From: an uncultured Lactobacillus sp.
Lineage (GTDB): Bacteria; Bacillota; Bacilli; Lactobacillales; Lactobacillaceae
Direction of reading: 5' to 3'
Length of the DNA stretch: 64,000 nt
NCBI GenBank assembly: GCA_937874695.1
Contig: CALNAJ010000028.1
Location: forward strand, 248,001 to 312,000
Position numbers and translations under genes: made by a program. This document shows positions 16,078 through 25,333 of the stretch, one piece after another. The notes under the pieces were generated by a model. That model made no database searches. It was given only the letters and a program-made list of their open reading frames with translations, and was not told the origin of the DNA. The stretch's first letter is position 1. Each line of letters begins with the position of its first letter.

Positions 16078-17766
16078 TTGCACTTTAAATACCCTCGACT
16101 GGCTGCCCTCACAGCCACATTTCTAGTCATTTTGACGGTTGGGATTGCCGGCTGTTCAGCGACTAAGAGTCGATCCAACTATGCCATCAAGAATAACCAG
16201 GTGGCACTGAGCGATTCACAGATTAAGAAAAACTTGGATACGAAGATCATCACCACCCGCCAAGACTCGCAAAAAGCCGCAACTGCTAAGTACAAGGCCG
16301 CCGCAGAGAGTTCTAAATACACGTTGACTAGCCCCTACGTGAAGGTCAACCCGTACGGCACCTCACCGCTGTCCGCCCTGGTCACCTTTAAGACCAGCAA
16401 CAACGTGAAAGTTACCTACACCGTCGTCGGTAAGACCGCCAAGACCTCAATCACCAACACGGTCAAGGGCGGCTACACCACCAGCCACCAGGTTCCAGTC
16501 GTTGGCCTCTACGCGGATACCACCAACACCGTGAAGATCACCGCCACGACGAAGGCTGGCAAGACCCAGACCAAGACGTTAAAATTAAAAACCAGTGCGC
16601 TGCCTAAATACATTAAGAATGCGACGATTACCACGAAGAACGTCGACAAAACCAAGATGGCTATTGGCAAGAATAAGCTGACCGTCATCAACCGGACGAC
16701 CAAGCAACCCTTCGCCATCGACGCGGACGGTGCCGTGCGGTGGTACGACACCAACTATTCCCAACACACCATCGAACAGTGGTCCAACGGTCATATCATG
16801 ATTCTTTCCAAGAAAAATCAGAACTCCGACGTCTATAACGATTTGATTGAAACCGACTATCTCGGACGAGTTTACAAGGAATATGGCTTTGCCAACAAGA
16901 CTAGTAGCACCGATGGCGGTGTCGAAACGACGGTCATCCACCATGACTTGGTCGAGTTGCCCAACCATAATTTCTTAGCCACCGTTTCAGACGGTTCCAA
17001 ATATAAGGAAGACACCTTGATTGAGGTTTCCCACAAGACCGGGAAGATCGTCAAGGTCATCGACTTGAAGAAGATTCTGCCAAAGTCCATGTGGGCCAAC
17101 TACAAGAAGGGTACCGATGGCAAGATCGACTGGCTGCATAACAACGCCGTCGACTACGACAAGAACGACAAGTCCATCGTGCTCTCCAGCCGGAATCAGG
17201 ATTTGATTATGAAGCTCGACTACAAGACGGGCCATATCAAATGGCTGTACAGTGGCAAGAAGAAGTCCAGCTGGCCTAAGGCTTACCGGAAGTACGTCCT
17301 GACCCCAACCAAGGGGACAATTACGACTGGTGGTCAACATGGGTTATACCTCCTGAATAACGGTGGGAAGAACTCGGCCAACAGCGAAAACTTCATGTTG
17401 TACGATAATAACATCAACGTGACGAACGGAAACAAGAGTACTTCTGGCAAATACTCGCAAGCTGTTCAGTACCACGTCAACGCTAAGAAGATGACTATCA
17501 CCTCAACCTGGTCCTACGGCAAGACGTTGGGTAAGTCCAACTTCACCAGTGTGATCGGATACGCCGAAAAGGAAAATAATGGCAACGTTCTGATCGACTT
17601 CGGTTACAAGGCCGGTGGCCAACAGAGTAATATCATCGAAGTCACGAAGAGTGGTCAACAAGTCTTCAACGCCACGATGAAGAACGCCTCATCCAAGGCC
17701 TACGCTTATCGGGCTTACCGGGTACCGTTCTACAACAGTGCCTATGCCTTTGACGCAACGAAGTAA
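16078..17766 (+). CDS. Arylsulfotransferase (ASST) family lipoprotein
   Basis: 562 residues. A signal peptide ends in the lipobox GIAGC with lipidated C26. Residues ~85-170 form an immunoglobulin-like N-terminal domain. The remainder is a beta-propeller with the ASST pattern (VINRTTKQPFAIDADGAVRW, then WSNGHIMIL and DYLGRVYKEY). His residues fitting the ASST active site are visible in VIHHDLVELPNHNFLA and TTGGQHGLYLL. Family members move sulfate between phenolic compounds outside the cell. The start is TTG at 16078, 9 nt after AAGGAG; the ATG at 16069 touches that motif and is too close. An attenuator-like hairpin precedes the gene. Confidence 0.8.
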   Translation: MHFKYPRLAALTATFLVILTVGIAGCSATKSRSNYAIKNNQVALSDSQIKKNLDTKIITTRQDSQKAATAKYKAAAESSKYTLTSPYVKVNPYGTSPLSALVTFKTSNNVKVTYTVVGKTAKTSITNTVKGGYTTSHQVPVVGLYADTTNTVKITATTKAGKTQTKTLKLKTSALPKYIKNATITTKNVDKTKMAIGKNKLTVINRTTKQPFAIDADGAVRWYDTNYSQHTIEQWSNGHIMILSKKNQNSDVYNDLIETDYLGRVYKEYGFANKTSSTDGGVETTVIHHDLVELPNHNFLATVSDGSKYKEDTLIEVSHKTGKIVKVIDLKKILPKSMWANYKKGTDGKIDWLHNNAVDYDKNDKSIVLSSRNQDLIMKLDYKTGHIKWLYSGKKKSSWPKAYRKYVLTPTKGTITTGGQHGLYLLNNGGKNSANSENFMLYDNNINVTNGNKSTSGKYSQAVQYHVNAKKMTITSTWSYGKTLGKSNFTSVIGYAEKENNGNVLIDFGYKAGGQQSNIIEVTKSGQQVFNATMKNASSKAYAYRAYRVPFYNSAYAFDATK

Positions 17767-17883
17767 GGATTAAAATGCCGTCTCGTCCTGCTAGTGATGC
17801 CGGCCATTGTGAAAAAACGGCCTTGCATTTTGACTTAAAACTGACTGAATGGGGCAAATACTTTGCTTCAACGATAGTTGTAT

Positions 17884-17922
17884 TAAAAAATGCGGTTCCG
17901 TTAAATGGAATCGCATTTTTTA
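17884..17922 (+). terminator. Intrinsic terminator
   Basis: AAAAAATGCG pairs with CGCATTTTTT through GTTCC/GGAAT, about 120 nt after the arylsulfotransferase stop. Nothing else is recognised between the stop and this hairpin. Confidence 0.85.
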
Positions 17923-17960
17923 CATTGTTAAGAAGCGACGATGATGGTTACATCAATTTA

Positions 17961-18152
17961 AGCCGGAGGCGGGCAGGAATGCAGGTAGCTGTGTCGGCGA
18001 TGTTAGACCGGGATGGTTTTTCCCGGCCTTACATCGCGGGGCGCGTTTGGAAACTCGCCTAAACTTGGCGAGGTTTCAAACCGAGTCGAAAGCCCGTTCT
18101 TTGGCTGGAGACGGTCCCCATAGCAACCGGAATTCCTGGCAGCCGCAGGCGA
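17961..18152 (+). repeat. Structured intergenic repeat, copy B
   Basis: Same architecture as copy A but of a second sub-family (shared with copies C, H and I). Hairpin 1 is GATGT...ACATC with CCGGG/CCCGG, hairpin 2 is GTTTGGAAACTCGCC pairing with GGCGAGGTTTCAAAC, and hairpin 3 centres on AGCCCGTTCTTTGGCT. The outer arms pair through CAGGAAT/ATTCCTG. It ends about 18 nt from the stop of the convergent DUF1275 gene. Confidence 0.85.
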
Positions 18153-18169
18153 AACGCCTTTATTCCCAA

Positions 18170-18850
18170 TTAATGTTTCCATCGTCGACGGCGGTTCTGC
18201 TGATACAGCCAGACTAGCAGCGCAACAACCAGTGTTGCCGGCAAGAGAACCGCATACACTGCCATAAACGACGTGAAGGCGGCTACCAGCAACGCACCAC
18301 CGATGAAGCTCAGCATGAGTGCCCCAGTGTCCAACGCCTTGGCACGGGCATCCCGATTGCGATAGCGCAATCCGTCGTACAACGACTCCGAAATATTCCG
18401 CACGTTACCAGTCATCATGAGTGGCGTAAACGGTGCTCCCTTGATTTGTCGAAATTCTTGCAGTTCTGCCGCGGCCGCTAATGATAATAACGCCGCTAGC
18501 AGCTCACTTGGCAGATGATTATTTAAGAACAGCACAATCATTAATAATACCAGCATGTAACCCAATACAACCATCTGTGAGCTGACACGCGATTTTTCTA
18601 GAAAATGTTGAAGCATCCGCACAATGACCGTTCCCACGACGAATGCGAGCAATGATACCAGGTAGCGGCCCACCACGGCCAATTGGAAGTGCCCCAGGCT
18701 AATTCCTAATAGAATTAGGTTACCCGTCTGGAGACCGGCAAAGACGGCGCCGTGTTCCAGATAGGAGTAAGCGTCTAGCGCTCCCGCAACCATAGTTAAG
18801 CCACAGCCGAACAGCAATTGTTCGTGGGCGGGAAATGTTATCTGTCTCAA
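18170..18850 (-). CDS. DUF1275 (YoaK-like) membrane protein
   Basis: 226 residues with about six transmembrane segments. The family pattern is seen at GALDAYSYLEHGAVFAGLQT GN-type residues near 23-45 and at the later MMTGNVRNISESL. The family is found widely in bacteria, with no agreed function. The start is TTG at 18850, with AGAGAGGTGA upstream. Monocistronic. No T-rich terminator is seen after the stop; structured repeat copy B lies there instead. Confidence 0.8.
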   Translation of the reverse strand: MRQITFPAHEQLLFGCGLTMVAGALDAYSYLEHGAVFAGLQTGNLILLGISLGHFQLAVVGRYLVSLLAFVVGTVIVRMLQHFLEKSRVSSQMVVLGYMLVLLMIVLFLNNHLPSELLAALLSLAAAAELQEFRQIKGAPFTPLMMTGNVRNISESLYDGLRYRNRDARAKALDTGALMLSFIGGALLVAAFTSFMAVYAVLLPATLVVALLVWLYQQNRRRRWKH

Positions 18851-18924
18851 TTCAACTCACCTCTCTGAACTTTCTGCGTTCAAATAGTGTAGCTGAAATT
18901 ATTTGAGTTTTGGTTAAGACCCAC

Positions 18925-18966
18925 AAAAAGCCACAGCAACACCCCGCTTGGTTGTTGCTGTGGCTT
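18925..18966 (-). terminator. Terminator of the nucleoside hydrolase gene
   Basis: AAGCCACAGCAACA pairs with TGTTGCTGTGGCTT; on the minus strand it is followed by TTTT. It lies just past the hydrolase stop. Confidence 0.85.
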
Positions 18967-18977
18967 ACTTTAGCGCG

Positions 18978-19910
18978 TTACTTAAAAGTCTTTAAAGAAT
19001 CCGTGATCAGCTGAATAAAGGCCGGACGGTCAATGTCCAATAGCACGTCCGTATTCTTTGGCTTACCAGTCAATTCGTAGTAATCACAAACCGTTTCGCC
19101 GCGAACCAGTTCGCCCTGCGTTTCAACATCCACGTTCATCAGTTCACTCTTAAACATTTCTGGATGAAGGAGCCAAGCAATCGTGCATGGATCGTGGAGT
19201 GGCGCGCCCTTGAAGCCCCATTTGGGATTCTCGTGGTAGACCTCAAAGAAGTTCAGCAGGCCTTGAAAGGCGTGGGCTACGGGATTATCGATTTCGCCAA
19301 TGGCGGCGATTTCAGGCTTGAGGATCTGGGCCTTATGCGTCACGTTCAACGGTGCCATAGTTAATGGGATGCCGGCATTGAGGACAATTTTAGCCGCCTC
19401 TGGATCGACATAGATATTAAATTCAACGGAAGGTGTCCAATTCCCTAGGCCCATTGCACCACCCATGAAGACGATCCGCTCGATCTTTTCCTTGAGCTCT
19501 GGATAGACCCGCAGGAACAGGGCAATATTGGTCATCGGCCCCGTCACAACCAGCGTCACCGGATCACTGCTCTCCCGCAAGGTCTTGGCAATCAATTCGA
19601 TGGCGGTCATGTCCTGTACGGCAAAGTCAGGATCAGGCAGATCAGCCCCATCCAACCCAGACTTGCCATGGACGTTCCCGGCCGTTTCCAGTGGCTGCAT
19701 CAACGGCGTCCGATTGCCTCCAGCGACGGGAATCTCCTGATGGTGCATCAGGGTCAATAGCCGCATAGCGTTGTTCAAGGTCTTCTCTGGCGTCTGATTG
19801 CCAGCAGAGGCAGTTACCGCCAACAGATCAATCTCGGGGCTTGCCAGCGCCAGCATCATCGCTAGCGCATCGTCGTGACCAGGATCGCAGTCCATAATTA
19901 TTTTTTTCAT
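18978..19910 (-). CDS. Nucleoside hydrolase (inosine-uridine preferring type)
   Basis: 310 residues. It hydrolyses ribonucleosides to ribose and free base in the cytoplasm. The N-terminal calcium-binding signature MDCDPGHDDALAM is present, as are VTGPMTNIALFL and the C-terminal LHDPCTIAWLLHPE carrying the ligand Asp. The length is typical (~310). GGAGC lies upstream of the ATG. A tRNA-Gln gene follows the promoter side, and a LacI regulator is encoded divergently beyond it; that regulator could control this gene, but no operator is evident. Confidence 0.87.
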   Translation of the reverse strand: MKKIIMDCDPGHDDALAMMLALASPEIDLLAVTASAGNQTPEKTLNNAMRLLTLMHHQEIPVAGGNRTPLMQPLETAGNVHGKSGLDGADLPDPDFAVQDMTAIELIAKTLRESSDPVTLVVTGPMTNIALFLRVYPELKEKIERIVFMGGAMGLGNWTPSVEFNIYVDPEAAKIVLNAGIPLTMAPLNVTHKAQILKPEIAAIGEIDNPVAHAFQGLLNFFEVYHENPKWGFKGAPLHDPCTIAWLLHPEMFKSELMNVDVETQGELVRGETVCDYYELTGKPKNTDVLLDIDRPAFIQLITDSLKTFK

Positions 19911-20040
19911 GAGGAAATCGCTCCTATCTGTTCATTTCGGTTAGTTTCCATTCTATGCTATGATGGTTGCGCTTACAAGTTCCCGTGGAAAACAAAAAGT
20001 TCCGCCGACCTTAATCGACAGAACTTCTGTAAACCTCTGA

Positions 20041-20112
20041 TTGGGCTAGCTGGGTTCGAACCAGCGCATGACAGGATCAAAACCTGTTGCCTTACCACTT
20101 GGCTATAGCCCA
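20041..20112 (-). tRNA. tRNA-Gln (UUG)
   Basis: Cloverleaf on the minus strand: acceptor arms TGGGCTA/TAGCCCA, D-arm AGCCAAGTGGTAAGGC, anticodon arm ACAGGTTTTGATCCTGT with anticodon TTG, T-arm GCTGGTTCGAACCCAGC. The 3' CCA is not encoded. The gene sits alone between the nucleoside hydrolase and the LacI regulator. Confidence 0.95.
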
Positions 20113-20361
20113 ATGAATTGGATAAATTACTTACCCCAACAAAGAATAATTTTATCATCTTACCCCAGGTAAATGCAACCCTTTTTTTCGAGATTTTTTC
20201 CAATAAGCAGAAATAGTTGACGACACCCCTATGAAACCGCTACGATAAACTATAAATACTTGATAATGACAGCCATCAATAGAGTGACTGATTTCATGAC
20301 TGTTCAATTAGTTATTACACGATTTAATAATACGATTATTAATAATAAAGAAGTGAATTGC

Positions 20362-21354
20362 ATGTCAACTAATATTACGATCAAAGACGTCGCCAAACAG
20401 GCCGGCGTATCAGAAGCCACCGTTTCGCGGGCGCTCAACGACAGCCCTCAAGTCAAGCGCGACACTCGCCAAAAAATCCAAAATATCGCCCGTAATCTGG
20501 GCTATCGGCCCAACGGCCTTGCCCGCAGTATTCGGGTCCAAAAAAGTCACACGTTGGGGATGATCATCCCCGATATTCTCAATGGCTTCTTCACGCAGCT
20601 CAGCCGAGCCATTGAAGACACAGCCAGCCAAGCTGGCTACGACGTCCTAATCGTCAACACTGATGAACACCTCAACAAGGAAGCCAAGGCCATTAATTTG
20701 ATGCTTGAGAAGCAGGTCGACGGCCTCATCATTACGAGTGCCGGCAACAGCACCGACTACCCGAAAATGCTGGGAAATACCCCGGCTGTTTTCGTGGACC
20801 GGATGCCCCCCGCCGATGTCGTCTCACAATATGACCGTGTGCTCGTGGACAACGCTCAGGGGACCCAGGCCATCATTAACTGTTTGATTGACCGTGGTGC
20901 CCAGCGAATCGGCATCATTAACAGTTCCGTCTCCGCAACCGCCAGAGAGCGACTACAGGGTTACCATCAAGCATTGGCAGAAGCCGGGCTACCCGCCGAC
21001 CCTGCTATTGAAGTCTCGGCACGAACCGACGGCAGTAACGTCCCCCAAATGACCCGCCAACTCCTGGTCAACCAGAAGTGTGACGCGCTCTTTGCCGCGG
21101 ACAATACCATCATGACTGGCGTACTGACCAAGCTTCCCGAACTCCAGCTCCCCGCCTTTCAGCTAGGGGCTTTCGACGATAACGACTGGTTTGACTTCCT
21201 ACCCCAGCCCATCGTCACGGCTAAACAGCCCATTGCTGAATTGGGCCGCATCGCCGTTGAGCGGATTCTGGCCAGAGCAGCCGACCATCAGCTCCCAACG
21301 CAAGAATTTCGGCTACCGGCAGAGATTATCCCGCGGCCGAATAATGCCCGGTAA
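20362..21354 (+). CDS. LacI family transcriptional regulator
   Basis: 330 residues. The N-terminal helix-turn-helix reads ITIKDVAKQAGVSEATVSRAL and is followed by the hinge helix (RPNGLARSIR). The effector domain is of the periplasmic-binding fold (TLGMIIPDILNGFFTQLSRA, then VDGLIITSAG). The ATG at 20362 is preferred because it starts right before the helix-turn-helix; an upstream in-frame ATG at 20260 would add 34 atypical residues. The effector region resembles ribose or purine-type LacI proteins. It is divergent from the nucleoside hydrolase, with the tRNA between them. Confidence 0.85.
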   Translation: MSTNITIKDVAKQAGVSEATVSRALNDSPQVKRDTRQKIQNIARNLGYRPNGLARSIRVQKSHTLGMIIPDILNGFFTQLSRAIEDTASQAGYDVLIVNTDEHLNKEAKAINLMLEKQVDGLIITSAGNSTDYPKMLGNTPAVFVDRMPPADVVSQYDRVLVDNAQGTQAIINCLIDRGAQRIGIINSSVSATARERLQGYHQALAEAGLPADPAIEVSARTDGSNVPQMTRQLLVNQKCDALFAADNTIMTGVLTKLPELQLPAFQLGAFDDNDWFDFLPQPIVTAKQPIAELGRIAVERILARAADHQLPTQEFRLPAEIIPRPNNAR

Positions 21355-21494
21355 GCTTGCCACGCGGGACTTTCAATGGATCGCGTATTCCCACAACCAT
21401 TGTGTGTTACCATCCATCTCTACTAGGTTTCCACCTAAAATTCAGGTATACTCAAGACATCAAGCAGTCACTAAATTTCTGAATAATCCAAACA

Positions 21495-21527
21495 AAAATT
21501 CTCGCCGTTTATCGACGAGGATTTCTT
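21495..21527 (+). terminator. Intrinsic terminator
   Basis: AAATTCTCG pairs with CGAGGATTT through CGTTTATCG, then TTCTT. It lies about 140 nt after the LacI stop. Confidence 0.65.
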
Positions 21528-21567
21528 AATCACTGATTGTGTTTACCCAAGCTATAGGTCAAAAATT

Positions 21568-21762
21568 GTCGCCTACGGTTGCCAGGGATTCTGCCGCTGT
21601 GGGGACCGCCTGCAGCCAAAGAACGGGCTTCCAGCTCGGTTTGAAACCTCTCCAAAAACCGGCGAGTTTCCAAACACGTCCCACGCTGTAAGACCGGGAA
21701 AAACCATCGCCCGGTCTAACACCGTTGCCACGGCTGGCACCATCCCTGGCCCCCTCCGGCTT
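21568..21762 (-). repeat. Structured intergenic repeat, copy C
   Basis: Second sub-family, on the minus strand. Hairpin 1 pairs AGACCGGG with CCCGGTCT, hairpin 2 pairs GTTTGGAAACTC with GAGGTTTCAAAC, and hairpin 3 is around AAGCCCGTTCTTTGGCT. GGTCCCCACAGC is conserved. The outer arms pair through GCCAGGGAT/ATCCCTGGC. Copy D lies 170 nt away in the opposite orientation. Confidence 0.85.
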
Positions 21763-21931
21763 AGCAAATTTTTCACCTGAGCATTAGCTAAATGAATCGT
21801 TTCATTCATTGCCTAATTTTAGAGTATAACGCCCATTTTTCTTAACTTCTGTCGTTAACCCCATTTTGGAATCTTATATCACTAACTGTACACCATCTAA
21901 TATGCTACTCTCATGATTAGTCAACTATCTT

Positions 21932-22122
21932 AGCCGAAGGCGGTCAGGAATGTAGCCGGCCGTGACAATGGTCTTAGCTGGCGTCTTTCAGCCAGGTTAG
22001 ACCATGGGACGAGCTTGGCGCCTTACCGTAATTTGGTAAGGCATCAAGTCGAGGCGAGAGACCGCTTCACAGGCTCTCACCGGTCCCCACAGCAGGCGGA
22101 ATTTCTGACAGCCGTAGGCGAC
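21932..22122 (+). repeat. Structured intergenic repeat, copy D
   Basis: First sub-family. The outer arms pair through GTCAGGAAT/ATTTCTGAC, hairpin 1 GGTCT...AGACC with GCTGG/CCAG, hairpin 2 GCCTTACC/GGTAAGGC inside CTTG/CAAG, hairpin 3 GAGAG/CTCTC. It ends 20 nt from the stop of the convergent VOC gene of the first module, in the same relation as copy E to the second module. Confidence 0.85.
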
Positions 22123-22142
22123 ACTTTATAGTTTACTTGTCA

Positions 22143-22535
22143 TTAATCTAATATCTGGCAGAACTCGATGGTTTCCTGGTTAGGGCCCAGAATGTTAAAG
22201 AATCGAATCCCGTGATCCCAGAACGATGGGATCGACTGAATGTCATCATTGACGCGGGTCAAGCCCTGTTCCTTAGCCGCAGCAAATGCCTGATCGATAT
22301 CCGTCGTGTTTAACGAGATGTGGTTGATGGCACCGGCTGTCGGATTAGTTGGATCACCTTCCCAGGTTTCAATCGTCAAATTTCCGAGTCGCATGAAGGC
22401 ACAGCGGTTCTCGCCGTTAGGAAAGAGCCCGGCCTGCGTGAAGCCTAGTGACTTGTAAAACGCAATGGTGGCATCCAAATCAATTGACGGAATTCCCACG
22501 TGCTGAATCCCAGTAATGTACGAACTAACTGACAT
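22143..22535 (-). CDS. VOC (glyoxalase-fold) protein, first module copy
   Basis: 130 residues with the paired beta-alpha-beta-beta-beta motifs of the VOC superfamily: HVGIPSIDLDATIAFYKSLGF near the start and HISLNTTDIDQAFAAAKEQG in the second half. Metal-ligand positions are plausible at H16, E57 and E123, by analogy with glyoxalases. Its role, perhaps an epimerase or lyase for a sugar derivative, is inferred from the operon only. It is the last gene of module 1 and is clearly paralogous to 25873-26265. Confidence 0.8.
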   Translation of the reverse strand: MSVSSYITGIQHVGIPSIDLDATIAFYKSLGFTQAGLFPNGENRCAFMRLGNLTIETWEGDPTNPTAGAINHISLNTTDIDQAFAAAKEQGLTRVNDDIQSIPSFWDHGIRFFNILGPNQETIEFCQILD

Positions 22536-22567
22536 ATCTAACGCTCCTTTAAAGTTTCCTGCAACCG

Positions 22568-23338
22568 CTACTTACCGACATCGACCTGTTGGTGTTTCAG
22601 TTTCGGGAAGATTACCCGATCGGCAATCCCAGTGATTCCGCCCTGTGCGAGAAAGGCGAAGACCGTTCCCAGGCCAAAGTTGACGAATGAGTGGGTAATC
22701 AACAAGGCAATGATGGCCATAATGGTCGGCGGGATGTAAGACGCCCACATTGCTCTGGATGCATTTCCCTTAAAGTAACGGAACCGCAGAATCTGCATCA
22801 AATCATCGGCGGGATGCAGAACCAAGTTGACCCGCTGGTAAATCGAGATGGCAATGGCAATCAACGCCACCCCCAAGAAATTCAACGCAATGTATCCAGC
22901 GACCATCCCTGCACTGTGCGCAACGGGGAGACCCGCAAACATAGCGGTCTTGCCGTTGAAGAAGTCCGCAAAGACCTGAATCAACGCTGAGAATGGCACC
23001 ATGAAGGCCATGTTCCCGGCAATCCGTTTCCAGTCCCAGTGGTGGAGCAGGACGGCATTTAACGCAGCGGTCAGGAAACCTAATATCAGGAATGCCCAGA
23101 AGAGGTTCCAGTGGAAGGCCGCACCTAGATTAGCCTCCGCAGCTGACCAGTAAGCCGCTCCCAAAAATGACGGGTGAATCTTGGCGCTAGTGACTAACGT
23201 GAGGACGTTTCCGGCCGAGTTGATCACGATCGACAGGGCGAAGAAGGCTAACGACTTTGACATCGATAGGGTCCGGCCACTGTCAACGTCACGACTCTGC
23301 GCGCCATCGTTGAATTGACTTACTGCTTCAGCTCTCAT
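22568..23338 (-). CDS. YczE/YitT-like membrane protein, first module copy
   Basis: 256 residues with five to six hydrophobic segments. After a hydrophilic N-terminus of ~25 residues it shows FFALSIVINSAGNVLTLVT and AYWSAAEANLG, a pattern I associate with YczE/YitT-type membrane proteins, some of which are annotated as sugar permeases. The central part has PFSALIQVFADFF. It may import the substrate of the kinase and dehydrogenase in the same operon; this is inference. Paralogous to 26282-27067. It lies between the dehydrogenase and VOC genes on one transcript. Confidence 0.65.
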   Translation of the reverse strand: MRAEAVSQFNDGAQSRDVDSGRTLSMSKSLAFFALSIVINSAGNVLTLVTSAKIHPSFLGAAYWSAAEANLGAAFHWNLFWAFLILGFLTAALNAVLLHHWDWKRIAGNMAFMVPFSALIQVFADFFNGKTAMFAGLPVAHSAGMVAGYIALNFLGVALIAIAISIYQRVNLVLHPADDLMQILRFRYFKGNASRAMWASYIPPTIMAIIALLITHSFVNFGLGTVFAFLAQGGITGIADRVIFPKLKHQQVDVGK

Positions 23339-23353
23339 AATTATCCCTTACCT

Positions 23354-24361
23354 TTACTGGTTGTTGCCAACCTTGACGACTGCCTTGCTGACGCCCTTGA
23401 TTTTACCGTTAAGGACATCTTCGACTTGTTCCAAACTAACTTCGTGACTGATCAGGGAATCAACGTCCACTTCACCACTAGCCAATAAGGCGATAGCATC
23501 TTCGAAAGCGTATGGGTTGATGAAGGCCCCTTGGATCTTCAATTGCTTTTGATAAACTTCGTACGTGTTCATGGAGAAGGTTTGATCTGGCTTGCCGACC
23601 CCAAACATCAAGACTTGCGCACCCTTCTTGGTAGCGGAAACGGCCTGTTCCTGCGTTTGTGGTAATCCGACAGCTTCAATGACGACATCATAGTCGGCAG
23701 GAATGCTGTCACGCTTGGTATTGTAGGTGTTGGTAACACCAAATTTTTCTTTGTTGAAGGCTAATTTTTCATCAATGATTCCGGCAAAATCCACTTGGTG
23801 AACGCCGTAAGCTTGTAAGAGTTGCACGAACAGTTGGCCCATGAACCCATCACCAATGACTAACGCCTTTTGATAGGGCTTAACGTCGATCAGGCTCATC
23901 CCGTGAACGGCACAAGAGAGTGGCTCAGTGGTTGCAGCGTCCTTTAAGGAAACGCTTTCAGGAATGGGGTACACAACGGATGATGGTGCGGTGAAGGATT
24001 CCTCCAGGCCACCATCACGGGTAACCCCAACGGCTGACAGATGGTCACAGAGTTCTGGACGATCCGTCCGGCAGTACTCACATTGCCCACAGTAGATGTT
24101 AGGGTCAACGGTGACCCGGTCGCCAACCTTGACGTTGGTGACGTCACTACCGATAGCGGCGACGATTCCGGAATTTTCATGTCCCAAGACGATTGGTGGC
24201 ACGGCATTGGCAGAACCAGGAAGACCCGCATACAACGCACGGTCGGTCCCACAGATACCAGCGTAAGCGGTGTTGACCAAGACCTCATTTGATTTAACTT
24301 CTGGCTTCTTCAAATCTTGAATCTCCATTTGTTTCGTTCCAGTTAAGACTAAGGCTTTCAT
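23354..24361 (-). CDS. Zinc-dependent medium-chain dehydrogenase, first module copy
   Basis: 335 residues. The GroES-like domain carries catalytic zinc ligands in GICGTDRALYAG and GHENSG, and a structural zinc site CGQCEYCRTDRPELC. The Rossmann part shows ALVIGDGFMGQLFVQLLQAYG. Relatives include sorbitol, galactitol-phosphate and threonine dehydrogenases, so it should oxidise a polyol or sugar (phosphate) with NAD(P). It is the second gene of the module, after the ROK kinase with 17 nt between. Paralogous to 27086-28087. Confidence 0.82.
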   Translation of the reverse strand: MKALVLTGTKQMEIQDLKKPEVKSNEVLVNTAYAGICGTDRALYAGLPGSANAVPPIVLGHENSGIVAAIGSDVTNVKVGDRVTVDPNIYCGQCEYCRTDRPELCDHLSAVGVTRDGGLEESFTAPSSVVYPIPESVSLKDAATTEPLSCAVHGMSLIDVKPYQKALVIGDGFMGQLFVQLLQAYGVHQVDFAGIIDEKLAFNKEKFGVTNTYNTKRDSIPADYDVVIEAVGLPQTQEQAVSATKKGAQVLMFGVGKPDQTFSMNTYEVYQKQLKIQGAFINPYAFEDAIALLASGEVDVDSLISHEVSLEQVEDVLNGKIKGVSKAVVKVGNNQ

Positions 24362-24378
24362 AATTGAAATCTCCCTTT

Positions 24379-25254
24379 CTATTTTTTGTATTCTTTAAGT
24401 GCGAGGGCAAAATCACCCAACGTTGCAGAACCGTTATTTTTAACCGCCGGCATCACGATGTAATCTTCGAGTTTGCCAACGTCGACGTAATCATTTAATA
24501 ATTTAGCAAATTCGGCACGAACCTTGACCAAGAAGCCTTCGCTAACGACACCGCCACCAAAAACAATCTTGTCGGGCCGAAGCATCAGCGTTTCCTGCAA
24601 GGCGGCTTGGGCCACGTAGTACGCGAGGATATCCCAGACGTGATCCGTCAATGGCACATCCTTACCAGGCTTCCCCAGCCGGGCATCAAATGTCGGCCCG
24701 CTGACCAAGCCCTCCAAACAATCACCATGAAAGGGACAAATGCCTGGAAAGTCCAAGTCATCGGGGTGGCGTTTCAACCGCACGTGACCCATCTCAGGAT
24801 GGCCAAGACTCCCAATGAAGTCTCCGTTGACGATAGCACCAGCGCCCACGCCGGTCCCAATCGTGAAGTAGACCAACGAGTTGATCTTCTCATTGAAGAG
24901 CGTCGACATGATGTATTCACCGTAAGCCGAGCCATTCACATCGGTCGTCCAGAACATGGGGATATCAAGATTTTGCTTGAGCCGTCCCACGAAGTCCGTG
25001 TCAGGCCAGCCCTTCTTAGGCGTATTCGTAATGTAGCCGTACTTCGGTGAGTTGTGCCGGAGTTCAATGGGACCAAACGACGAAATTGCGATGGCCTTAA
25101 CATCCGGGAACTGCTTGAAGTAGGCGATAGTTTTACTTAACGTTTCTTCAGGGGTCGTCGTCGGAATCCGCACCTTGTCCAGTACCCGGTAATCTTCATT
25201 ACCGATGGCACATACGAATTTCGTTCCCCCAGCTTCAATACTGCCGAGTTGCAT
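24379..25254 (-). CDS. ROK family sugar kinase (fructokinase-like), first module copy
   Basis: 291 residues. Phosphate loop IEAGGTKFVCAIG at residues 5-17, and the zinc-binding segment of ROK kinases (GHVRLKRHPDDLDF then CPFHGDCLEG). GPTFDARLG and IVFGGGVVSEG complete the fold. Members phosphorylate fructose, mannose or glucose. The ATG at 25254 is chosen because GGAGG lies 8 nt upstream and it matches the start of the paralogue at 28981. It is the first gene of the four-gene operon; a hairpin leader, a cre site and an extended -10 precede it. Confidence 0.87.
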   Translation of the reverse strand: MQLGSIEAGGTKFVCAIGNEDYRVLDKVRIPTTTPEETLSKTIAYFKQFPDVKAIAISSFGPIELRHNSPKYGYITNTPKKGWPDTDFVGRLKQNLDIPMFWTTDVNGSAYGEYIMSTLFNEKINSLVYFTIGTGVGAGAIVNGDFIGSLGHPEMGHVRLKRHPDDLDFPGICPFHGDCLEGLVSGPTFDARLGKPGKDVPLTDHVWDILAYYVAQAALQETLMLRPDKIVFGGGVVSEGFLVKVRAEFAKLLNDYVDVGKLEDYIVMPAVKNNGSATLGDFALALKEYKK

Positions 25255-25273
25255 AAATATTGCCTCCATCTTT

Positions 25274-25296
25274 CGTCGGGGCCGTAACCCACGACA
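25274..25296 (-). promoter_or_regulatory. Conserved leader hairpin of module 1
   Basis: GTCGTGGG pairs with CCCCGAC in the 5' untranslated region between promoter and ribosome-binding site. The same hairpin with different stem bases occurs in module 2 (29001-29027), both sharing GTGGGTYACG. Function unknown; it may stabilise the mRNA or control translation. Confidence 0.5.
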
Positions 25297-25333
25297 CATA
25301 ATTACTAGGCTATGAATCACTAGCCCGTTCACC

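Noticed and set aside
24579..25050. Plus-strand open frames within the ROK and dehydrogenase genes
   Set aside because: Antisense shadows of conserved enzymes; no ribosome-binding sites.
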